From contig NZ_FNAN01000001.1 in NCBI RefSeq assembly GCF_900101885.1, positions 434,001 to 498,000 on the forward strand: a stretch of DNA of 64,000 bases, read 5' to 3'. The notes below the pieces were generated by a model. That model ran no database searches. It saw only the letters and a list, made by a program, of their open reading frames with translations, and was not told the origin of the DNA. A program made the position numbers and the translations under genes. This document shows, piece after piece, positions 58,491-64,000 of the stretch. The stretch comes from Dyadobacter soli (GTDB taxonomy: Bacteria > Bacteroidota > Bacteroidia > Cytophagales > Spirosomataceae). The stretch's first letter is position 1; the number at the start of each line of letters is the position of its first letter.

Positions 58491-61148
58491 ATGCCCGATA
58501 CCCCTGAATTGGGAAAGCCTATGAAAAATACTCCTGTTCCGCCACGCTGGGCGCAGCGCCTGTTCCGCTGGCTGCATCCGGAGGAGACCCGAGAGGAAGT
58601 CGGCGGTGACCTCGATGAACTGTACGATTACTGGTATACCCGTAGCGGGCGTATGCAGGCGACGCTGCGCTATGTACTCAATGTTTTTTCGGTGTTGCCG
58701 CCGTTTGTGCGCCGCCGCCGCAGAACTGAACAATATTCAGGAACTTCCAATTTCAGCATGATCATGGTCAGCAACTACTTCAAAGTCGCCCGGCGGAACC
58801 TCGCCAAAAACAAGTTGTACTCGTTCATCAACATCACAGGCCTGGCCAGCGGCATGGCCGTGGCGATGCTGATCGGCCTGTGGCTTTATGACGAGCTTTC
58901 TTTCAACCGATCGTTTCAAAACCACGCACGTATTGCGCAGGTGATGCAAACGCAAAACCTGGGCGGCAACATTCTGACCGATAAGTCGCTCCCCGCACCG
59001 ACGGGGAAGGAGCTGCGGCTGTCGTACAATGGGAATTTCAAATATATTGTGAGCAGTACCAGTGAGGAAAGTCATATTCTATCGTTTAAAAAACTGAATT
59101 TCAATAAGCCGGGCCGGTTTATGGAGCCGGGCATTACGGAAATGCTCTCACTCGACATGGTGAGTGGCAGCAGGGCCGGGCTGTCGGACCCCGCGTCGGT
59201 ATTACTTTCCGAATCCGCGGCTGCGACGTTGTTTGGCGGGGGGAATGCATTGAATGAGGTGATAAAGATCGATAACGAGCTGGCAGTGAAGGTGACCGGC
59301 GTGTACCGCGACCTGCCGCATAACTCCACCTTCGCGAATACCGCGTTCATCGCACCCTGGGAGCTGTTTATTACGCGGGTACCTTACGGGAAAAAGAACC
59401 AGGACCAATGGAACAACAACTTTACCGAGGTATTTGTACAGCTCGGCGACCGGGCAGATATCACGACGGTTTCGTCGGTAATCGCCCCGGTGCGGGCTAA
59501 TAAGCTCAAAGGGACCGATGCGGCCGTCAAACCGGCGGTGTTCCTGCATCCGATGGATCAATGGCATTTGTATTCCAATTGGAAAGACGGCTTCAATACC
59601 GGCGGGCGCATTCAATACGTCTGGCTGTTCGGGATTGTGGGCGCATTCGTGCTGATGCTGGCCTGCATTAATTTTATGAACCTCAGCACCGCGCGTTCGG
59701 AGAAGCGTGCACGCGAGGTGGGTGTGCGGAAGGCGGTGGGCTCGTTGCGCGGGCAGCTGGTCGGGCAGTTTTTCAGCGAGTCGTTCCTGGTGGTTTTTAT
59801 CGCATTCGTGATCGCCATTGCGCTGGCACAACTGGTGATGCCGTATTTCAATAATATGGCCGATAAAAAGATCGCTATTCTCTGGGCGAACCCGGTTTTC
59901 TGGGCTTTGGCGCTCGGGTTTTGCCTTTTTACAGGGCTCCTGGCGGGAAGTTACCCGGCATTTTACCTTTCGTCCTTCAAGGCTGTGAATGTACTGAAAG
60001 GTACTTTCCGCGCGGGACGGTTAGCCTACATTCCCCGGCAGGTGCTGGTGGTGGTGCAATTCACAGTTTCAGTGACGCTGATCATCGGGACGGTGATGGT
60101 TTTCAGGCAAATACATTATACCAAAGACCGCCCCATCGGCTACGACCGTACGGGCCTGGTGATGATCGATATGCCTACGCTCGACATTAACAACCATTTC
60201 GAGCCATTCCGCAACGAGCTCCTGGAAACCGGTGCGATCGTAGATGTGACCAAAACCACCACGCCGCTCACCGAGAAACGAAACAATGAAACGGGTTTCA
60301 CCTGGCGGGGCAAGGACGTGAACCGCGACCAGCCGTTTGTGACGTTTGGCGTGACGGAAGAATTTGGCAAAACCGTCGGCTGGAAAGTGAAGCAGGGCAG
60401 GGACTTCTCGCGGCAGTACTCCACCGATAAGCTTTCGGTTATTCTCAATGAAGAAGCGGTACGTTTTATGGGCCTCGAAAACCCCATTGGTGAAACTGTG
60501 AAATGGGGCGATCAGCCTTTGCTGGTGGTGGGAGTGGTGGAAGGAATGGTGATGGAATCGCCCTACGAGCCGGTGCAGCACGCCATTTACTACATTGCGC
60601 CCTGGCCTGCGCGGGTGGTCACGATGCGCCTGCGCCCGGGTATGAGCGCGCCCGATGCGCTCGGAAAGGTGGAAAAAGTATTCCGCAAATACGCCCCGGC
60701 CGTACCGTTCGATTACCGTTTTCTAGATCAGGAATACGACGCCAAATTCCGCGCGGAAGAGCGCATCGGCAAGCTGGCCGGGTTCTTTACGGTGCTGGCG
60801 GTATTCATTTCCTGCCTCGGTTTATTCGGGTTGGCGTCGTTTGTGGCCGCACAGCGCACGCGGGAAATTGGTGTCAGAAAAGTGCTTGGCGCTTCGGTAT
60901 GGAGCGTGTGGACGTTGCTTTCAAGAGATTTTGCGTTGCTGGTGGTGGTAGCGATGATCATCGCGTCGCCGGTGGCATATTACATCCTCACATCCTGGTT
61001 ACAAAAATACGAATACCACACCGGGTTGCCCTGGTCGGTATTCGTATGGACTGGCGTAGGCGCATTGTTGATCACACTGCTGACGGTGAGTTTTCAAAGC
61101 CTCAAAGCCGCCCTGATGGACCCGGTAAAGAGCCTTAGAACCGATTGA
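58491..61148 (+). CDS. MacB-like ABC transporter permease with N-terminal permease-prefix domain
   Basis: 885 residues. A cytoplasmic prefix of about 75 residues (PRWAQRLFRWLHPEETREEVGGDLDELYDYW) matches the prefix domain of Bacteroidota FtsX/MacB permeases. Two copies of the MacB/FtsX arrangement follow: membrane helix, large periplasmic MacB_PCD domain, then three-helix FtsX block, seen as KRAREVGVRKAVGSLRGQLVGQFFSES and TREIGVRKVLGASVWSVWTLLSRDF. It needs an ABC ATPase from another locus. Role: mechanotransmission or lipoprotein/peptide export. An ATG at 58521 is an alternative start. Confidence 0.9.
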   Translation: MPDTPELGKPMKNTPVPPRWAQRLFRWLHPEETREEVGGDLDELYDYWYTRSGRMQATLRYVLNVFSVLPPFVRRRRRTEQYSGTSNFSMIMVSNYFKVARRNLAKNKLYSFINITGLASGMAVAMLIGLWLYDELSFNRSFQNHARIAQVMQTQNLGGNILTDKSLPAPTGKELRLSYNGNFKYIVSSTSEESHILSFKKLNFNKPGRFMEPGITEMLSLDMVSGSRAGLSDPASVLLSESAAATLFGGGNALNEVIKIDNELAVKVTGVYRDLPHNSTFANTAFIAPWELFITRVPYGKKNQDQWNNNFTEVFVQLGDRADITTVSSVIAPVRANKLKGTDAAVKPAVFLHPMDQWHLYSNWKDGFNTGGRIQYVWLFGIVGAFVLMLACINFMNLSTARSEKRAREVGVRKAVGSLRGQLVGQFFSESFLVVFIAFVIAIALAQLVMPYFNNMADKKIAILWANPVFWALALGFCLFTGLLAGSYPAFYLSSFKAVNVLKGTFRAGRLAYIPRQVLVVVQFTVSVTLIIGTVMVFRQIHYTKDRPIGYDRTGLVMIDMPTLDINNHFEPFRNELLETGAIVDVTKTTTPLTEKRNNETGFTWRGKDVNRDQPFVTFGVTEEFGKTVGWKVKQGRDFSRQYSTDKLSVILNEEAVRFMGLENPIGETVKWGDQPLLVVGVVEGMVMESPYEPVQHAIYYIAPWPARVVTMRLRPGMSAPDALGKVEKVFRKYAPAVPFDYRFLDQEYDAKFRAEERIGKLAGFFTVLAVFISCLGLFGLASFVAAQRTREIGVRKVLGASVWSVWTLLSRDFALLVVVAMIIASPVAYYILTSWLQKYEYHTGLPWSVFVWTGVGALLITLLTVSFQSLKAALMDPVKSLRTD

Positions 61149-61155
61149 CCTAATG

Positions 61156-62157
61156 CTAAAACAATGTACCTGAATAGCTTGCGAGCTTTTCGGGTACATC
61201 GCTCTCGCCCAGCATTTCTTTGAGGTCTATCTCGATATTACGAATAATCGTGCTCACCGGCGTGTCGTTCAGCAGGCCTTCAAACGGGTTTTCGCTGATA
61301 TCGCCCACATATTCCATAAACATGAATACCCAGGACACGATCATATTAAACGGAATGAGCAGGAACATGTATTTTTCACCCAGATCCACAAACTGAGGCA
61401 GCAGGCCGAACGGCAGCAAGCTCATGAAAATGAATATAAAAAGCGTCGAAGTGGTGGCGTACTGGCGCGGGAAAGGGGTATTTTTGATCCTTTCCGCTTT
61501 GCCCTGTTCGTCGTAGAGCTTCGAAATAAGGTCCTGCAATGCCACGTGCTGGTAGGGATCGAGCGATCCGGCGCGGCGCAGGTCGCGGATATGCTGCGAT
61601 TGCAGGTCGAGGATCTGCGTCGCCTGGTTCTTTTTGTCCTTGATCAATGCGAGGTCGGCCTCGGGCAGGTGTTTCGCGATTTCGACATCGCACGGTACCT
61701 GTGAGCGCCTGAATGCCTTGCGCTGGCGTTCGCTCGCGCGATCCTTATGCTCCCAGTTGGTGCGCTGCACCATTGTATTTTTTAGTGCGTACAGCCACGC
61801 GATGTGCCGGTGGATAATGATGCGGTTCTCCTGGGCGGCGTAAATGTTGTCCGAATCAGGCGAGCAGGTCGTAAACGAACGTACCGCTGCGCTGAACGAG
61901 CGGCTGTGGTTGACGATCGAGCCCCACACCTTGCGCGCCTCCCAGCTGCGGTCGTAGGATTGGTTGTTTTTAAAACCTACAAAAAATGCCGTAGCCGTAC
62001 CGACGAGCGAAACCGGCAGCCAGGGTATCGCTACCCATTTCCAGTCGAGGTAGTCGTACACAAAAATGGCGATGGAGCCCGTAGCGATCGAAAAAAGGAC
62101 CATCCGCCAGGAATAGTAGTAGACGATAATGGGCGAAAGGTAGCGGTTAATGTACAT
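61156..62157 (-). CDS. bestrophin family ion channel
   Basis: 333 residues. Bestrophin/UPF0187 pattern: membrane helix near 15-40, VSLVGTATAFFVGFKNNQSYDRSWEARKVWGSIVNHSRSF (the strongly conserved block), a long helical cytosolic region (about 125-235), two further membrane helices (about 236-285) and the distal DISENPFEGLLNDTPVSTIIRNIEIDLKEMLGE. It forms pentameric anion or cation channels in the inner membrane. It is convergent with the permease gene, 7 bp between stops. Confidence 0.92.
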   Translation of the reverse strand: MYINRYLSPIIVYYYSWRMVLFSIATGSIAIFVYDYLDWKWVAIPWLPVSLVGTATAFFVGFKNNQSYDRSWEARKVWGSIVNHSRSFSAAVRSFTTCSPDSDNIYAAQENRIIIHRHIAWLYALKNTMVQRTNWEHKDRASERQRKAFRRSQVPCDVEIAKHLPEADLALIKDKKNQATQILDLQSQHIRDLRRAGSLDPYQHVALQDLISKLYDEQGKAERIKNTPFPRQYATTSTLFIFIFMSLLPFGLLPQFVDLGEKYMFLLIPFNMIVSWVFMFMEYVGDISENPFEGLLNDTPVSTIIRNIEIDLKEMLGESDVPEKLASYSGTLF

Positions 62158-62231
62158 AAGGAGCTATTGAGTGATTGGAGTGAGAAATTTTCGGCTCCTA
62201 AAATGCAAACAAATCGCTTCTCTGGCAATGG

Positions 62232-63122
62232 TTATTGGGATTCGGGTGCTTTTTTAACTTTTCCAGACCAATAACGCTCGTTTTGCGACAGGCCATGATG
62301 TTTCCGGAACCACGCGGGGGAGTAGCCGGTGAATTTTTTGAATTCCTTGGATAGGTGGTTCTGATCGTAAAAAGCATTGTTCAAAGCAATTTCAAGCAAA
62401 TCCTTTTCAGGTTGATTCAAAATGTCAAAATAGGTGTGGAGGAATCGCTGCTGCCGGGCAAATTCTTTGGGCGAAACGCCAGTTAATTGCAGGAAATTAC
62501 GCTCCAACCATTTGTAGCTCACGTTCAGGGATATTGCCAGCTGTTCGATTTGAACATTGCCTTTATTGATCTTGATTAGTTGAATTGCTTCTTGCAGCAA
62601 ATGATTCGCAGCGTGGTGGCGTGCATTGCGTGTCAGCAGATGGCTTAACACGTCCAGCTTTCCCGGAACATCGCATTGCCTGGCAATATCAGTTAGCATT
62701 ATTCCGCTATTTCCGCCAAGAATATCCTGCAAGCTCCAAACCAGCCCGTTGCGCAACAGGCGCGCCGGTATGTTGGAAATATCATTGAAATACAATGGAT
62801 TGAACCTGATCGCCAAGAGCTCGTCGCCCGGGTCGTCAAGCTGAATTCGCACATTTTCAAGGTATTGCGCGCTCAGCCAGGCGTGTACCACTACTTGCTC
62901 GCGCCCGCCGGAGCGGAACGTCGCCATGCCATTCGGGTTCCCCAAAATTACCGCCGTAGGGATGGCGTCGCTGAATGCCAGGCCCGACATCGGGAATGCT
63001 GCCGCCTGCACGGTGAAACATTCCACCAGCATATCACCTGGTACTTCCGGAATGTCCGCTCGCTTGCCCGGCGGCATTGCGTCGGCCCGCATTACAATAT
63101 GTTCAAAAAAGCTGATCGGCAT
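62232..63122 (-). CDS. AraC family transcriptional regulator
   Basis: 296 residues. The N-terminal effector domain (about 1-170) is beta-rich with AAFPMSGLAFSDAIPTAVILGN and no recognisable ligand motif. The C-terminal AraC domain with two helix-turn-helices (about 185-285) is IEQLAISLNVSYKWLERNFLQLTGVSPKEFARQQRF, then EIALNNAFYDQNHLSKEFKKFTGYSPAWFRKHHG. Divergent from the deformylase gene. Target unknown. Confidence 0.9.
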   Translation of the reverse strand: MPISFFEHIVMRADAMPPGKRADIPEVPGDMLVECFTVQAAAFPMSGLAFSDAIPTAVILGNPNGMATFRSGGREQVVVHAWLSAQYLENVRIQLDDPGDELLAIRFNPLYFNDISNIPARLLRNGLVWSLQDILGGNSGIMLTDIARQCDVPGKLDVLSHLLTRNARHHAANHLLQEAIQLIKINKGNVQIEQLAISLNVSYKWLERNFLQLTGVSPKEFARQQRFLHTYFDILNQPEKDLLEIALNNAFYDQNHLSKEFKKFTGYSPAWFRKHHGLSQNERYWSGKVKKAPESQ

Positions 63123-63229
63123 AGGGTTACAAAGTTATGCATTACCCAATTCGTTGCGGTCGGGGACGGATGTCTAATTTTTACTAAGAGAGCGGCATTA
63201 TGTTCATGAATTTTGTGCAAAAAAGAGAT

Positions 63230-63790
63230 ATGCTACTACCCATTGCCAAATTCGGTGCGCCAATCCTGCGCCACCGTGGCATTCCGGTCGATCTTGAAGA
63301 TCCCGGACTGCAAAATCTGATAGAAAATATGTGGGAAACCATGTATCACGTCAACGGTTGCGGACTGGCCGCGCCGCAGGTTAATAAATCCATTCGCCTC
63401 TTCGTGGTCGACAGCATGCCTACTTATATGCAAATGGAAGATGCCGAACGAAATATTGTTTTTGACGGCGACCAGGGCATAAAGGAAGTATTTATTAACC
63501 CGGTAATTACCAGTAGATCGGAACGAATTTGGTGGGATGAAGAAGGCTGTTTGAGCATTCCCGGTATTACATTACGCATTTCCAGGTCCTGGTCTGTTTC
63601 CATCCGTTATTTCGACGATCAATTGCACGAGCGCACACGCACATTCTTAGGTATAACCGCGCGCATGATCCAGCATGAATATGACCATATCGAAGGGAAG
63701 TTATTTCTGGATTATTTAGATGCGGGGAGGAGACTTTTATTGAAAAATAGATTTGACCGAATTAATAGAGATGACGCTAGTGGCAGTTAA
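63230..63790 (+). CDS. def: peptide deformylase
   Basis: 186 residues from ATG at 63230 (MLLPIAKFGAPILR, the family N-terminus); 63200 and 63206 are possible longer starts. All three motifs are present: GCGLAAPQ (43-50), EGCLSIPG (Cys107 metal ligand) and QHEYDHIEG (His149, Glu150, His153). It removes the formyl group from nascent proteins. Its last 14 bp overlap the end of the convergent partial gene at 63777. Confidence 0.95.
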   Translation: MLLPIAKFGAPILRHRGIPVDLEDPGLQNLIENMWETMYHVNGCGLAAPQVNKSIRLFVVDSMPTYMQMEDAERNIVFDGDQGIKEVFINPVITSRSERIWWDEEGCLSIPGITLRISRSWSVSIRYFDDQLHERTRTFLGITARMIQHEYDHIEGKLFLDYLDAGRRLLLKNRFDRINRDDASGS

Positions 63791-64000
63791 CAAACTGTAC
63801 CATTTCGTTATATAAATCCCACGAGATTCCATGAGATAGCACGTCCCCTGAGAGTTGTTGATCGTGCATCGCCGATTGAATAGTAACATTATGCCATGTC
63901 AGCGGCAACAGAGTTAAGTCGTATTTGTTGAATCTAAAATGAAAATCGTGTGATATCGCATTCCTTAATATCCTTGCAAATTGGTACCAAGGGCAACATT
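63777..64000 (-). CDS. HEPN-like protein, N-terminal part beyond the window
   Basis: An open frame of 74 codons enters from the right edge and ends with TAG at 63777-63779. Its start lies outside the window. It contains WYQFARILRNAISHDFHF, in which RNAISH fits the R-x4-H motif of HEPN domains (RNases of toxin-antitoxin, Abi and CRISPR systems, or nucleotide-binding non-nucleases). Codon choice and composition look like real coding sequence. The rest (LTLLPLTWHNVTIQSAMHDQ and NEMVQFVNCH) is not assignable. The family call is based on one motif. Confidence 0.5.
   Translation of the reverse strand, partial: CCPWYQFARILRNAISHDFHFRFNKYDLTLLPLTWHNVTIQSAMHDQQLSGDVLSHGISWDLYNEMVQFVNCH

Overview
The window looks like a chromosomal segment of a Bacteroidota bacterium, most likely of the order Cytophagales (Dyadobacter/Spirosoma-like). 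The evidence is two SusC/SusD pairs, an ECF sigma/FecR cascade, a secreted glycoside hydrolase with a type IX secretion (Por) sorting tail, 2TM, DUF3823 and DUF5990 family proteins, many lipoproteins, moderate GC, and a near absence of Shine-Dalgarno sequences. The genus is inference; no rRNA or tRNA gene was recognised.

Layout. 1-4.1 kb: a lipoprotein cut by the left edge, then a minus-strand run of small-molecule enzymes (2TM protein, cupin, CMD-family protein, alpha/beta-hydrolase, a broken ABM-type monooxygenase gene, secreted DJ-1/PfpI protein). 4.2-13 kb: a TlpA-like thioredoxin, then ECF sigma, FecR, SusC with an STN domain, and SusD, closed by a strong bidirectional terminator. 13.1-17 kb: a TolC/HlyD/ABC-exporter operon whose ABC protein has no ATPase domain. 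17.5-24.7 kb: DUF5990 protein, AI-2E family permease, a membrane protein, MscS channel, two lipoproteins, and an ECF sigma gene overlapping a putative membrane anti-sigma/beta-barrel protein. 24.7-36.6 kb: a membrane-spanning kelch/SARP-like regulator and a polysaccharide utilisation locus (GH71/99-like hydrolase opposite SusC-SusD-DUF3823). The promoter region between them carries 11-bp-phased heptamer repeats of the kind SARP proteins bind. 36.6-37.6 kb: a triplicated intergenic repeat.

37.6-45.6 kb: glycosyltransferase 39, HxlR regulator/SDR pair, Crp-like regulator, higBA toxin-antitoxin, Old Yellow Enzyme, and a BlaR1/BlaI pair with two dyad operators. 45.7-48.2 kb: three NarL-type response regulators with no kinase. 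48.4-55.8 kb: LolA-like protein, TonB-dependent receptor, and a propeller sensor kinase with a LytTR regulator. 56-63.8 kb: lipoprotein, a tail-to-tail kinase/regulator pair, MacB-like permease, bestrophin, AraC regulator, peptide deformylase, and a HEPN-like protein cut by the right edge.

The main themes are envelope transport and signalling. Most interesting are the SARP-like sensor with a matching phased operator in its neighbouring locus, the NBD-less exporter operon, the triplicated repeat carrying pieces of the adjacent gene, and two heptamer-built inverted repeats at convergent gene ends. Nothing here is proven to be a new system; the operator and repeat findings are the best candidates.
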